A stretch of DNA of 64,000 nucleotides. Source: Alicyclobacillus herbarius DSM 13609 (GTDB lineage: Bacteria > Bacillota > Bacilli > Alicyclobacillales > Alicyclobacillaceae). A program made the position numbers and the translations under genes. Below, one piece after another: positions 1 to 9,126 of the stretch. The notes beneath the pieces are model-generated. The model was not told where the DNA came from. It searched no databases and saw nothing but the letters and a program-made list of their open reading frames with translations. Within the stretch, counting starts at the first letter, position 1. The number at the start of each line of letters is the position of its first letter. The stretch spans positions 1 to 64,000 of the forward strand of contig NZ_AUMH01000002.1 of assembly GCF_000430585.1 (NCBI RefSeq), written 5' to 3'.

Positions 1-60
1 TCGGTCGAGATCGACCTTTTTATCGGCAGCGATGATGACCGCATCCGCCTCCGCGATGTC
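1..60 (-). CDS. Fructose-type PTS EIIB domain fragment (runs off the left edge)
   Basis: The first 60 bases read on the minus strand give 20 uninterrupted residues containing ADAVIIAADKKVDLDR. This matches the segment late in the EIIB domain of fructose-family PTS permeases, where the usual form is an ADAVI.AAD stretch followed by a conserved R-F-x-G-K. EIIB passes phosphate from EIIA to the incoming sugar at the membrane. The rest of the gene lies outside the window to the left. On its upstream side the match stops where tnpB-like sequence begins near base 62, so the gene appears cut there. The motif match is seen directly; the family assignment is from knowledge of FruA-type proteins. Confidence 0.6.
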
Positions 61-61
61 C

Positions 62-458
62 GCACAAGGTAACGACAGAGCTCACGAAAACCAAGCGAGA
101 AATCGTCGTGGAAGACCTGAATGTGCAGGGGATGCATCGGAATCGGAAGCTGGCGCGCGCCATTTCGGACACCGGATGGGGCGAGTTTCGCCGAATGCTC
201 GCGTACAAGTGCACATGGTATGGATCAACGCTGACGGTCGTGCCGCGCTTTTACGCGAGCAGTAAGACATGCTCCGTATGCGGGCATGTGTTGGACGAGT
301 TGCCGCTTTCGGTGCGCGAATGGACGTGTCCGAGGTGCAACACGCACCACGACCGTGACGTGAATGCGGATCGGAATCTTTTGAAGTTCAGTACCGCGAG
401 TTCCGCGGGAATTCACGCCTGTGGAGAGTCCTCTGGCGGGGCGGCGACACGCCGCTAG
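62..458 (+). pseudogene. IS200/IS605-family TnpB remnant (C-terminal part)
   Basis: This frame has no proper start and begins in the middle of a TnpB protein (TELTKTKREIVVEDLNVQGM), a segment of the RuvC-like nuclease. It continues through the characteristic zinc finger, CSVCG followed about 17 residues later by CPRCN, and then HDRDVNAD, which carries the last catalytic aspartate. About the first two thirds of the protein are missing. The C-terminal tail seems to continue in another frame to about base 500 (a KQEA-type tail is readable). TnpB is an RNA-guided nuclease of IS605-type elements; this copy cannot be functional. No partner TnpA is visible. It sits exactly between two parts of a fructose PTS. 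Confidence 0.85.
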
Positions 459-506
459 TCAAGGCTCATCGAAGCAGGAAGCGACGAGTGGATATTTGTC
501 CGTTAT

Positions 507-881
507 TTGGTGGAACAGGCGAGGAGCCTTGACCGGGTCCAGGATGTCGAGGCAGTGGTCAAGGCGGTTTTACAGCGCGAGCAAGAAGGAACGACGGGGT
601 TTGGCCACGGGATTGCCATCCCGCACGGAAAATCAAGCGCGGTCAGCCAACCGACGCTGATTTACGGACGGCTCGCACAGGCGGTGGATTGGAAGGCGAT
701 GGACAATCAACCGGTCAGCGTCCTGTTCATGATTCTGGTGCCCGAACAAAGCCACAACGAGCACCTGCAGATGTTGGCCAAGCTCGCCCGGCGGTTGATG
801 CATAAAGATTTTGTCGAACAAGTCCGCACCCTGTCGGACGCTGGCGAATTGGCCGCCTACGTCCAGGCCGAGTTGGCTTAA
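507..881 (+). pseudogene. PTS fructose/mannitol EIIA domain, 5'-truncated
   Basis: The product is the bulk of a fructose-family EIIA domain, the cytoplasmic phosphocarrier that takes phosphate from HPr. The active-site histidine is present in GHGIAIPHGKS. Standalone EIIA domains are about 145-150 residues; only about 124 follow the first possible TTG start, and the opening strand and helix are absent. The frame is open a little further upstream (to base 459), but that stretch looks like the tail of the IS element. It ends with its own stop, so it was either a separate EIIA or the last domain of a larger protein. It is probably inactive, because the PTS locus is split by tnpB. Confidence 0.75.
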
Positions 882-1010
882 TGCGCGCCCGCACAACCCT
901 AACAGATAGCGAACAGACAGCGCTCGCTAGGCACACATCATGGTACGGGGGATGCCCCCCGGCCGTAATCTCCCCGGCCGCAACCGCGAAAGCGTGCACC
1001 ATCTTGCCGA

Positions 1011-1487
1011 TTAACGCGGCGTCTCCCGAAATGTCACCGAAATGAGCTGCTCTGTCTTCGGGTTGAAGGTCACATCCACGTAGACCCCAAATTCTTTCCC
1101 TTCTCCGCGCAGCCATAACTTGAACTGCTCGGTGGCACGGTCGGACCCAAGGCTCTTGCGCCCCACATGGAGATAGTCCACCACCCGCGCGTCCGGGTAA
1201 CGGGCTGCCGTCTTGGCCACCGCAATCTTGCCCCAGCGGGCATACTCGGGCGTGGCACGCTCTCCCTCTGGGGCACGATGGACGGGCACCGGACGCGCCC
1301 CCTCATCCAGCCAGCGGGTTGCTGTGGAGTAAGATTCTGCGTTAGATTCCGCCGAGCGAGTTTCTGTCATAGCCGCTACCGACGCTGACCGCGAAGCCAT
1401 CCAGACCGCCGTCGCCGGCGAGGCGGCGACTGGCGGTACCGCGCTTAACACGGTGCTGCAAAGTACCGACATCCAAACCGGAAGCAA
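1011..1487 (-). CDS. DUF3889-like small secreted protein
   Basis: Start chosen at a TTG preceded by an AGGAGAG Shine-Dalgarno eight bases away; an ATG nearer that site is in a frame that stops at once. The roughly 158-residue product begins with a hydrophobic stretch and an alanine-rich cleavage-like region (residues 1-25), so it is probably exported. The C-terminal 80 or so residues (WGKIAVAKTAARYPDARVVDYLHVGR onwards, ending with a V-F-x-P-x-T-E-type strand) resemble the DUF3889/YqzG family of Bacillus, whose function is unknown. It is transcribed divergently from msrA. The family call is from memory and moderate in confidence; no enzymatic role can be proposed. Confidence 0.6.
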   Translation of the reverse strand: MLPVWMSVLCSTVLSAVPPVAASPATAVWMASRSASVAAMTETRSAESNAESYSTATRWLDEGARPVPVHRAPEGERATPEYARWGKIAVAKTAARYPDARVVDYLHVGRKSLGSDRATEQFKLWLRGEGKEFGVYVDVTFNPKTEQLISVTFRETPR

Positions 1488-1633
1488 CGATGCATCTCTC
1501 CTTCGAACTGCTGAGGTCTGCCAATATGGTTGAATATGGATATTGTTCCGGGCGGATCGAACGTTTATGCAAGGGCCAGGAATGCAAACACGTCTGGATT
1601 GTGCCATAATGGGCGCAGCAGGGAGGGACAGAC

Positions 1634-2173
1634 ATGGCAGAAAGCACAAATAATGCGCAGCTTGCGACCTTTGCCGGCGGTTGCTTTTGGTGCATGGTCA
1701 AGCCGTTCGAGGAGCAGCCCGGCATCTTGAAGGTTGTCTCTGGATATACCGGCGGCCACAAGGAAAACCCGACGTATGAAGAGGTCTGTTCCGGCACTAC
1801 GGGACACGTCGAGGCCGTGCAGATTACGTTTGATCCGTCCGTATTTCCTTACGAGCGGCTGCTTGAGCTGTATTGGCAGCAGATTGATCCGACCGACGAA
1901 GGGGGTCAATTTGTCGACAGGGGGTCTTCGTATCGGACGGCCATCTTCTACCACAATGAAGAGCAACGCCAGCAGGCGGAGGCTTCCAAGCAGGCACTGG
2001 CAGCCAGCGGCCGCTTCGAGAAGCCGATTGTGGTGCCGATTTTGCCTGCCGGCCCGTTCTACCCGGCGGAGGACTACCACCAGGGGTTCTACCGCAAAAA
2101 TCCGGAGCACTACCACCGCTACCGGTCTTCTTCCGGGCGCGACGAATTCCTCGCGAAACACTGGAACAAATAA
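1634..2173 (+). CDS. msrA: Peptide methionine-S-sulfoxide reductase MsrA
   Basis: The 179-residue cytoplasmic protein reduces the S epimer of methionine sulfoxide in damaged proteins, using thioredoxin as electron donor. The hallmark GCFWC motif is at residues 16-20 with the catalytic cysteine at 17. The conserved [21 protein letters not shown] block and the YHQGFY segment near the C terminus are also present. Length is normal for a stand-alone MsrA; no MsrB domain is fused. The ATG has a GGGAGGG ribosome site about six bases upstream. The gene stands alone between two minus-strand genes. Confidence 0.96.
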   Translation: MAESTNNAQLATFAGGCFWCMVKPFEEQPGILKVVSGYTGGHKENPTYEEVCSGTTGHVEAVQITFDPSVFPYERLLELYWQQIDPTDEGGQFVDRGSSYRTAIFYHNEEQRQQAEASKQALAASGRFEKPIVVPILPAGPFYPAEDYHQGFYRKNPEHYHRYRSSSGRDEFLAKHWNK

Positions 2174-2209
2174 CCGCAACCGTGTGACTACCGCGCGTTG
2201 TGGCATCGC

Positions 2210-2803
2210 TTACTGCGGCGAGGTCTCCGGCCCGGGCGCCGGTTCGTACAGCATGGCCATCAGGAAGGTGCAGTCCATATCGGCGGCTGGATTGTGATAC
2301 GTATGGGGGGCGTCTGCGATAAAGTGGGCGGCATCCCCGGCTTCCAATTGAAGCGTATCCCCCAGCAGACTGAGCACCAGCTTGCCCGATAACACCCAAA
2401 TCGCTTCGCGCACGTGCGTCCCGTGTTTCTCCGCGACGTGTCTGGTGAGCGGTGCGAGGCGGGCTTGGTACAGCTCCAGCGGGTGCGTAGCGGGGACGGT
2501 CAACCCGTTCTGCACCGTGTATCGGCCCTCATCATCCGCGACAACGGGCTGATCCGCACGTCGGACGACGGTCACGGCTGGCCGTTCGACGTCCTGCAGC
2601 AGTGCCGAGAACGGGACGCGCAGCCCTTGCGCCACCTTCCACAAGGTAACCACCGTCGCGTTCGATTCACCGCGTTCGATTTGTCCGAGCATCGGTTTGC
2701 TGACGCCACTGGCCGCGGCCAGCTCATCGAGGGACCATCCCCGCTGCCGGCGTAGGCGCCGCAGGGACTGTCCGATGCGCAGCGGCAGTTTCTCCGCGTC
2801 CAC
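2210..2803 (-). CDS. XRE-family regulator with C-terminal cupin domain
   Basis: The 197-residue protein has an N-terminal helix-turn-helix of the XRE type (residues about 11-65, including SLDELAAASGVSKPMLGQIERG) and a C-terminal cupin barrel (about 110-185) that probably senses a small ligand. Start is GTG with GGAGGG six bases upstream. It is divergent from azlD-azlC with only about 80 bases between, an arrangement common for cupin-type regulators of AzlCD branched-chain amino acid exporters. Inference: it represses or activates azlDC, and probably itself, in response to an amino acid or analogue. Confidence 0.85.
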   Translation of the reverse strand: MDAEKLPLRIGQSLRRLRRQRGWSLDELAAASGVSKPMLGQIERGESNATVVTLWKVAQGLRVPFSALLQDVERPAVTVVRRADQPVVADDEGRYTVQNGLTVPATHPLELYQARLAPLTRHVAEKHGTHVREAIWVLSGKLVLSLLGDTLQLEAGDAAHFIADAPHTYHNPAADMDCTFLMAMLYEPAPGPETSPQ

Positions 2804-2828
2804 GTTATTCCCTCCGTTTTCGTCTTCG

Positions 2829-2869
2829 CGTATACTATAACATACGAACGGATGATATATGATACGAAG
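2829..2869. promoter_or_regulatory. Candidate operator between the XRE-cupin gene and azlDC
   Basis: The divergent intergenic region holds an inverted repeat CGTAT (2829-2833) / ATACG (2842-2846). A direct repeat ATACGAA occurs at 2842-2848 and again at 2863-2869, one full 21-base step (two helical turns) apart. This spacing suits a dimeric or tetrameric regulator binding one face of the DNA. Binding by the adjacent XRE-cupin protein is inference only. Confidence 0.4.
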
Positions 2870-2882
2870 CGAGGGGAAGGCT

Positions 2883-3206
2883 TTGCATTCGCTGGCCTGG
2901 GAAGTCTTGTGTGTGGGCCTTGGGACTTATTTGATTCGGGCGGTGTCGCTTAGTTGGGGCAGTCGCGTGGTCTGGCCAGGCTGGCTAAAGCGGGTGCTGG
3001 CGTACCTCACGCCGGCGGTGCTCGGGGCACTGGTCGGGCCGATGCTGTTTCCATCGGATAGCAGTCTCGCATTCTGGGAAAGCCCGGCTTTGTGGGCGGC
3101 CGTACCGACCGTCATTGTGGCCTGGTGGACGCGGCAGTTGTTTTGGACGATTGGTGCCGGGGTGGCTGCGTATGCACTGGCTCGCGGACTGGCAGGGCTA
3201 TGGTAA
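2883..3206 (+). CDS. azlD: AzlD-family branched-chain amino acid exporter small subunit
   Basis: This small, very hydrophobic protein (about 107 residues, four likely membrane segments) matches AzlD: GTYLIRAVSL near the start, VLAYLTPAVLGALVGP in the middle and AVPTVIVAWWTRQLFWT later. With AzlC it forms the membrane exporter for branched-chain amino acids and toxic analogues such as azaleucine. I prefer the TTG at 2883, which follows GAGGGGAAGG, over an ATG at 2859 that has no ribosome site and overlaps the promoter region. It is followed after seven bases by azlC. The usual order is azlC then azlD; here it is reversed. Confidence 0.8.
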   Translation: MHSLAWEVLCVGLGTYLIRAVSLSWGSRVVWPGWLKRVLAYLTPAVLGALVGPMLFPSDSSLAFWESPALWAAVPTVIVAWWTRQLFWTIGAGVAAYALARGLAGLW

Positions 3207-3218
3207 GGGGGAGTGGTG

Positions 3219-4025
3219 ATGGCGAGAGGCGCGGTGCCCACGTATAGCGGGTATCGAGATCGACTTGTGGTTGTGGGTCAACAGGTAGCCGCTGGCGTGC
3301 GCGACGGTGTCCCCATTATCGTCGCGTATTTCCCGGTGGCGGTAACCTTTGGTGTCGTCTGTTCCGCCAGCGGACTGCCGCGGTTGCTCGGCTTTCTCAT
3401 CTCTGTCCTTGTCTACGCCGGTGGAGCCCAGTTTATGTTGGTTAGTCTCGCCGTCGCGGGTGTCCCGTGGCTGCCAGCCACCGCCACCGTGTTGTTGGTC
3501 AACCTGCGTCACTTCCTCTACGGTGCCGCCCTGGGTCCGTCGCTAAACCGGTGGCCAGAACGATGGCGCTTGATTGCCGCCTTTGGGTTGACGGACGAGG
3601 TGTTCGCCATGGCCTCGGGGCGCATCCGCAGTGAAATCCCAACGCCGCCTCGGCATCTGGCGCTGACCTTCGCCTGCTACGCATCCTGGCTGGCGGGGAC
3701 CGCAGTCGGCCTGGAGGTGGGGGCGATTGTGCCGAGCCCCGTGGCTGACGTTCTCGGCTTCGCGCTGCCCGCCTTGTTCCTAGCGCTGATTCTGCTTGGG
3801 GAACGGACCCCTGCCCACCTGTTGGCTGCGCTGTTTGGGGCGCTGGCGGCAGTGGCCGCTACCCACCTCCATCTTGGCAGCTTTGCCGTCTTGCTTGGCG
3901 CGGGGGTGGGCGCGCTGGCCGGATGCCTAATCTCCGTCTGGCAGGAGACCCGTTCGCGCGCACCGACGCTTACGGAATCTCATACGACCCTGGAATCCCA
4001 GCCGAACGCCGAATCCCAGCATTGA
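3219..4025 (+). CDS. azlC: AzlC-family branched-chain amino acid exporter large subunit
   Basis: The product is about 268 residues with several hydrophobic segments. It carries the AzlC signature regions: GVPIIVAYFPVAVTFGVVCSASGL near residue 25, YAGGAQFMLVSL, and a NLRHFLYGAALGP motif. It is the larger partner of AzlD in a two-component inner-membrane exporter. ATG 3219 is preferred over the two GTG codons just before it because GGGGGA lies six bases upstream. It overlaps no neighbour and closes the azlDC operon controlled from the divergent XRE-cupin gene. Confidence 0.88.
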   Translation: MARGAVPTYSGYRDRLVVVGQQVAAGVRDGVPIIVAYFPVAVTFGVVCSASGLPRLLGFLISVLVYAGGAQFMLVSLAVAGVPWLPATATVLLVNLRHFLYGAALGPSLNRWPERWRLIAAFGLTDEVFAMASGRIRSEIPTPPRHLALTFACYASWLAGTAVGLEVGAIVPSPVADVLGFALPALFLALILLGERTPAHLLAALFGALAAVAATHLHLGSFAVLLGAGVGALAGCLISVWQETRSRAPTLTESHTTLESQPNAESQH

Positions 4026-4195
4026 CCGGCTGCATATTTCCGCTTTTTCGATGGCTTGTTGCTTAATGGCTGCCTGCGACGCACGTGAGAAACCCCATGC
4101 CATCTCAATCTGGACCCCTGTCTCATGGACATCCACCGCCCCGTCTGTGCGGCGCGTCGCGTACCCTGAAGGAACACGAGATGGGGGGTGATTCC

Positions 4196-4525
4196 ATGTG
4201 CACCAGGCACGACTGTGAGCGGTATGTTGGACAGTGGGTGCAGTTTCAGACCCCGTACGGTGTGCACCGCGGCATCGTGGAACGGGTGACGCCGCGGCAT
4301 GCTATTGTCCTGTCACCTCGTCGATACATCCCGGCGCAGTTCGCCACAGAGACGCTTCCTGCGGAGGACGTCAAGCGAATCGATGCCGTTCTCGCCGCCG
4401 GGTATGGCCCTTACGGCCCTTACGCCGGGGGTTACGGACGGGGATATCCGGGCGCTTTCTGGGGCCGTTGGGCCGTATCTTTCCTTATCATTTACGCGTT
4501 GTTCGGACTCGGATTTTGGTGGTAG
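4196..4525 (+). CDS. Small hypothetical protein with Gly/Tyr-rich C terminus
   Basis: I do not recognise this 109-residue protein. The first 60 residues look like a compact folded domain (a C-x4-C pair near the N terminus, then VQFQTPYGVHRGIVERVTP). They are followed by a glycine- and tyrosine-rich linker (GYGPYGPYAGGYGRGYPG) and a hydrophobic C-terminal segment rich in aromatic residues, a likely membrane anchor. Gly/Tyr-rich tails of this kind are frequent in spore-coat and envelope proteins of Bacilli, so a surface role is a guess. ATG 4196 has GGGGGGTG five bases upstream. A hairpin terminator follows. Confidence 0.6.
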   Translation: MCTRHDCERYVGQWVQFQTPYGVHRGIVERVTPRHAIVLSPRRYIPAQFATETLPAEDVKRIDAVLAAGYGPYGPYAGGYGRGYPGAFWGRWAVSFLIIYALFGLGFWW

Positions 4526-4580
4526 TTCCCCGGCTTAAGATCACTTTCCCGCTGAACGAGAAAAATACGCCATACGTTTT

Positions 4581-4613
4581 CGAGAGCCGCATCCGCCAGC
4601 GGCTCTCGGTTTG
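4581..4613 (+). terminator. Hairpin terminator after the 4196-4525 gene
   Basis: A perfect 10-bp stem, CGAGAGCCGC (4581-4590) with GCGGCTCTCG (4599-4608), closes an 8-base loop and is followed by a modest T-rich stretch. It separates the small hypothetical gene from the glycerol operon promoter. Confidence 0.7.
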
Positions 4614-4685
4614 TGTGCCCGGCATGCGAGAGGACGAGGGCTAGCCTCACTCCCACTCGAACCCCATAACCGGGCTCTTTCCGTT

Positions 4686-4723
4686 TGCAAGCGCTTTACT
4701 TCTTCTAGGAACACCCGTATAAT
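4686..4723 (+). promoter_or_regulatory. glpFK promoter with overlapping CcpA cre box
   Basis: A -35-like TTTACT (4695-4700) and a perfect TATAAT -10 (4718-4723) are separated by 17 bases. The sequence TGCAAGCGCTTTAC (4686-4699) fits the catabolite-responsive element consensus and overlaps the -35 hexamer, so CcpA binding would block polymerase. Carbon catabolite repression of glpFK by CcpA is known in Bacillus; here it is inferred from the site. Confidence 0.75.
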
Positions 4724-4763
4724 CAATCCATAGCAAGTTGATACGATGCCACGGAGATGTTGG

Positions 4764-4822
4764 AGACGGCACCTGTGAAGTTGGGAAATCCCTTCTTCGC
4801 GAGGAGGCCGTCTTTTTCTTTT
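4764..4822 (+). terminator. Leader terminator of glpFK, likely GlpP-controlled
   Basis: In the untranslated leader, AGACGGC (4764-4770) pairs with GCCGTCT (4807-4813), with further pairing inside (CCT..GAAG against CTTCGCGAGG), followed directly by TTTTTCTTTT. This is an intrinsic terminator ahead of glpF. In B. subtilis GlpP with glycerol-3-phosphate binds such leaders and prevents termination. A glpP gene is present downstream in this window, which supports the same mechanism. Confidence 0.8.
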
Positions 4823-4996
4823 CAAGCTTCGACAAGGGGGGAGGTTGTGACTTTATTGGGGTGGACTGTCGTTCGATTTCCTTTGCTGTCGTTGGACGTT
4901 ACAACTCCGGCGCCTATTTCTGGTGCAGAGAGTACTCGGCCGAGGTATATCGGTTTGAGTCATGAGCATTAACACATAGGTACAGGGGGGTTACTG

Positions 4997-5899
4997 ATGG
5001 CTCAACTTCCAGCACGACGGGGTTGGCGATCCCGATTGTGGGGTGAGTTGCTTGCTGAGTATCTCGGTTCTTTGGTCCTCATCGCGTTTGGAGCTGGTGT
5101 CGTCGCGGTGGCCGTTGTCGGGCTTCCTGCCTCAGGAAGGACGGTGTCCATCTTCCACGCGGCAGGGGATTGGTTACTCATTACCTGGGGCTGGGCGTTC
5201 GCCGTGGTCCTTGGCGTCTATGTGGCTGGCGGCGTATCCGGAGCGCACTTGAATCCGGCGGTATCATTCGCTATGGCCCTGCGAGGCGAGCTTCCGTGGA
5301 AGAAGCTGATTCCGTACTGGGTGTCCCAGGTCGCCGGATGCTTTACCGGTGCTGCCATCGTCTATTGGAATTACTACCGCGCCATTGACGCATACAATCA
5401 GGCAAACCATGTCGTAGTGAGGAGTGCGCCAAATGGTTTGACGACGTTCAGCATCTTTGCTACGTTCCCAGCCAAGTACTACACCGGCCTGAGTGGGCCG
5501 CTGCTCGACGAAATACTGGGCACATTCTTTCTGGTACTCGCAATTCTCGCTATCAACGATACAAAAAATCTTAACGTGCAAGCCAATCTTGGACCGTTCA
5601 TTGTGGGTATTGTAGTGGCTGCCGTCGGCATGTCGTTCGGGGTTGGATCGGGTTACGCCATCAATCCGGCTCGCGATTTCGGCCCACGCTTGTTCACGTG
5701 GTTGGCCGGATGGGGAGCTAATGCTTTCCCGGGGCCGATGGGATACTGGTGGGTTCCGATTGTGGGGCCACTCCTTGGCGGTGGCATCGCCGCGTTTGTA
5801 TATCGGTGGTTGATTGAGCGGACGCTCGCGGAGCGCCTGGGGACAGTTAATGAGGAACATTCTGTCGCCAGTCAAGACGAGGTTTCCATCGGGCGCTGA
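4997..5899 (+). CDS. glpF: Glycerol uptake facilitator GlpF
   Basis: The 300-residue integral membrane channel lets glycerol diffuse into the cell. Both pore-lining NPA motifs are visible, NPAVSFAMAL and NPARDFGPRL; the aspartate after the second NPA-R is typical of glycerol facilitators rather than pure water channels. Six membrane segments are evident. It is somewhat longer than the E. coli protein (281), with a charged C-terminal tail. The ATG follows a GGGGGG-type ribosome site. glpK starts 54 bases downstream, so the two form the classical glpFK operon under the cre box and leader terminator upstream. Confidence 0.95.
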   Translation: MAQLPARRGWRSRLWGELLAEYLGSLVLIAFGAGVVAVAVVGLPASGRTVSIFHAAGDWLLITWGWAFAVVLGVYVAGGVSGAHLNPAVSFAMALRGELPWKKLIPYWVSQVAGCFTGAAIVYWNYYRAIDAYNQANHVVVRSAPNGLTTFSIFATFPAKYYTGLSGPLLDEILGTFFLVLAILAINDTKNLNVQANLGPFIVGIVVAAVGMSFGVGSGYAINPARDFGPRLFTWLAGWGANAFPGPMGYWWVPIVGPLLGGGIAAFVYRWLIERTLAERLGTVNEEHSVASQDEVSIGR

Positions 5900-5940
5900 A
5901 GGCAGGACTGTAGTTTCTATCAAAATTTTAATCTGGGTAG

Positions 5941-7464
<1,524 letters not shown>

Positions 7465-7477
7465 ACAAGGAGGAGCT

Positions 7478-7901
7478 ATGAAAAAGCTCATCAACCATCC
7501 GGACCAGGTCGTGGGCGAGGTTCTTGACGGATTTGTAGCCGCTTACCCCGCCTTAAAACGCCTGCCTGGGAATCGGGTCGTGGTCCGTGCCGAAAAAACG
7601 CCGAAGGTGGCCGTTTTGCACGGATTCACGCGGAAAAGAAACTGCAGGCTGGAACCAAGGTGGCGGTCATTCTAAACGGCCTGGGCGGAACTCCTGTGAG
7701 TGAACTCTACGTCTGCTACCGCCGGCTTGCGCAGGCGCTCACCGAACTCGGTATACAGTCCATCGCGCCCTGGTGGGCGAGTACATAACGGCGCTGGATA
7801 TGTCTGGCTTCTCAATGAGCATTCTGGAATTGGATGACGAGTTAACACAGTTGCTGGACACGCCTACGCTTGCACCGAGTTGGGACTTAAGGGCTGTGTA
7901 A
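7478..7901 (+). pseudogene. dhaK: Dihydroxyacetone kinase DhaK, internally deleted and frameshifted
   Basis: The first 46 residues (MKKLINHPDQVVGEVLDGF, then RVVVRAEKTPKVAV) are a good DhaK N terminus. The frame then jumps to sequence from the C-terminal third (AGTKVAVILNGLGGTPVSELYV), and a further frameshift near base 7765 leads into VGEYITALDMSGFSMSILELD, the normal DhaK end. About half of the roughly 330-residue protein, including the GGGSGHEP loop and substrate-binding histidine, is gone. DhaK binds dihydroxyacetone for phosphorylation by DhaL. An intact AAGGAGGAG-like ribosome site precedes the ATG, so decay may be recent. It lies directly behind glpK. Confidence 0.88.
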
Positions 7902-7957
7902 CCGCGAGGCAGGTCGGGAGGCCATCCACTCTGAATCCGAGATACGGGGGTGCGCTC

Positions 7958-8152
7958 ATGAACCCAGACCAGTTCATCAGCTTTTTCGAAGCTTATGCGC
8001 ACCGGATCGAACAATACAAAGACTTGTTGGACCAACTCGATAACCAAATCGGCGATGGCGATCACGGAACCAACGTGACACGCGGGTTCCAAGCTGCGTG
8101 GGAGAAGTGCCGAGAATTGGCGGACGCTGATACAGCAACAGCGCCAAACTGA
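7958..8152 (+). pseudogene. dhaL: Dihydroxyacetone kinase ADP-binding subunit DhaL, truncated
   Basis: Only the first 64 residues remain, including the signature LDNQIGDGDHGTNVTRGF that holds the Mg-ADP-binding aspartates; DhaL is normally about 200 residues. Out of frame, sequence continues into the DhaM-like remnant. The ATG has GGGGGTG six bases upstream. DhaL carries the nucleotide that phosphorylates dihydroxyacetone bound to DhaK. With both neighbours broken it cannot work. Confidence 0.88.
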
Positions 8153-8197
8153 ATTGCGAAATGGCGCTCGAACTTTTGCCGCCAGACTCGGGCGGCG

Positions 8198-8303
8198 CGT
8201 ATCCATTGCGGCTGCCATGGAGGCGAGCCTGGGCGGCAATCAGGAATCCGTGTTAGCCGCGGCCACGGCGGCCTGGCAGATGCGAAAACTCGAATCGCCT
8301 TGA
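8198..8303 (+). pseudogene. dhaM: DhaM-like PTS phosphotransferase remnant (C-terminal end)
   Basis: A short reading frame ending at a TGA (8301-8303) gives SIAAAMEASLGGNQESV and LAAATAAW. This resembles the end of DhaM, where a V-E-G-A motif is followed by AA..ASLG....V..AA. DhaM hands PTS phosphate to DhaL-ADP. Everything upstream in the protein is missing. Its position right after the DhaL fragment and before glpP supports the assignment, but the match is short. Confidence 0.5.
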
Positions 8304-8337
8304 CCGAGAATTTACGGATGACTGGAGGGAAACGGAT

Positions 8338-8916
8338 ATGACAGCGGCGCTGTTCGACGGGCAGCGAGTCATTCCCGCGGCCAAAACCATCAAGGAATAC
8401 GAGCAACTCCTGGACAGCCCGCATCCTTTCATTATTCTCCTACAGACGCACCTCGCGCAGTTAGATCCGCTCCTCAAATTGGCGCGGAGGCAGGGGAAAA
8501 AGGTCCTCCTGCACGCGGACATGATTCAGGGCCTCAAGCACGACGAGGCGGCCGCTCAGTTTCTATGCCAATACATGCGACCGTACGGGTTGATTTCGAC
8601 GCACGCCAGCGTGCTGTCCGTGGCAAAAAAGCACCGTCTCGTGACCATTCAGCGGATGTTTCTGCTCGACTCCCAGTCGCTTTCGACCAGCCTTCGGCTG
8701 CTGACGAGCGCGATGCCAGACTTCATCGAGGTCATTCCGGGCGTACTGACCGACGTAATTGCCGAAATCAAGACCAAAACGCAGGTTCCGCTCTTGGCCG
8801 GGGGGTTCATCCGCACGCCGGAGGACGTTCACAAAGCCCTAGAGGCCGGCGCGACGGCGGTGACGACTTCGCGCAAGGAGCTCTGGGACCGAGATTGGAG
8901 CACACGGGACGCCTGA
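8338..8916 (+). CDS. glpP: Glycerol uptake operon antiterminator GlpP
   Basis: The 192-residue protein is a TIM-barrel RNA-binding regulator that, with glycerol-3-phosphate, allows transcription past terminators in glp leaders. Family features include HPFIILLQTHLAQL near residue 28, VLLHADMIQGLKHDEAAAQFL in the middle, THASVLSVAKKH, IQRMFLLDSQSL, and a C-terminal PLLAGGFIRTPEDV phosphate-binding loop. Length and order match Bacillus GlpP. The ATG has GGAGGG upstream. It sits between the dha remnants and glpD, and both glp leaders in the window carry suitable terminators. Confidence 0.93.
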   Translation: MTAALFDGQRVIPAAKTIKEYEQLLDSPHPFIILLQTHLAQLDPLLKLARRQGKKVLLHADMIQGLKHDEAAAQFLCQYMRPYGLISTHASVLSVAKKHRLVTIQRMFLLDSQSLSTSLRLLTSAMPDFIEVIPGVLTDVIAEIKTKTQVPLLAGGFIRTPEDVHKALEAGATAVTTSRKELWDRDWSTRDA

Positions 8917-8957
8917 GCCGATGACCACGTTATGGGGCGCGGATGACTCGTTTTCCC

Positions 8958-9020
8958 GCAGATGGATGACACTTGGCAAGTCGAGCGGCGCAGATGGATG
9001 ACACTTGGCAAGTCGAGCGG
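8958..9020 (+). repeat. 31-bp tandem duplication in the glpD promoter region
   Basis: Two perfect copies of a 31-base unit (GCAGATGGATGACACTTGGC, then AAGTCGAGCGG) lie at 8958-8988 and 8990-9020, one base apart. The second copy supplies the -35 element of the glpD promoter; the first supplies an extra -35 without a -10. Confidence 0.9.
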
Positions 9021-9026
9021 TATAAT
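8998..9026 (+). promoter_or_regulatory. glpD promoter
   Basis: ATGACA (8998-9003) and TATAAT (9021-9026) are separated by exactly 17 bases. The -35 lies in the second copy of the tandem duplication. Transcription from here would produce a leader of roughly 170 bases containing the terminator at 9127-9175. Confidence 0.75.
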
Positions 9027-9126
9027 AGGGACAGAAGGTTATTCCGGCCATGCGGACGTTTGTGCCCGGCCGTGGACGAATTGCTAACTTCGAACAAGTT
9101 CATACCCTGGGTGGAGATTTCGGAGA

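Noticed and set aside
947-980. GGGGGATGCCCCC and CGGCCG repeats after the EIIA remnant
   Set aside because: The stem is only five pairs with a three-base loop and lacks a T-run. I could not support it as a terminator.
4738-4972. Two short open frames in the glpF leader
   Set aside because: They overlap the leader terminator and have no ribosome site or domain. The region is better explained as untranslated regulatory RNA.
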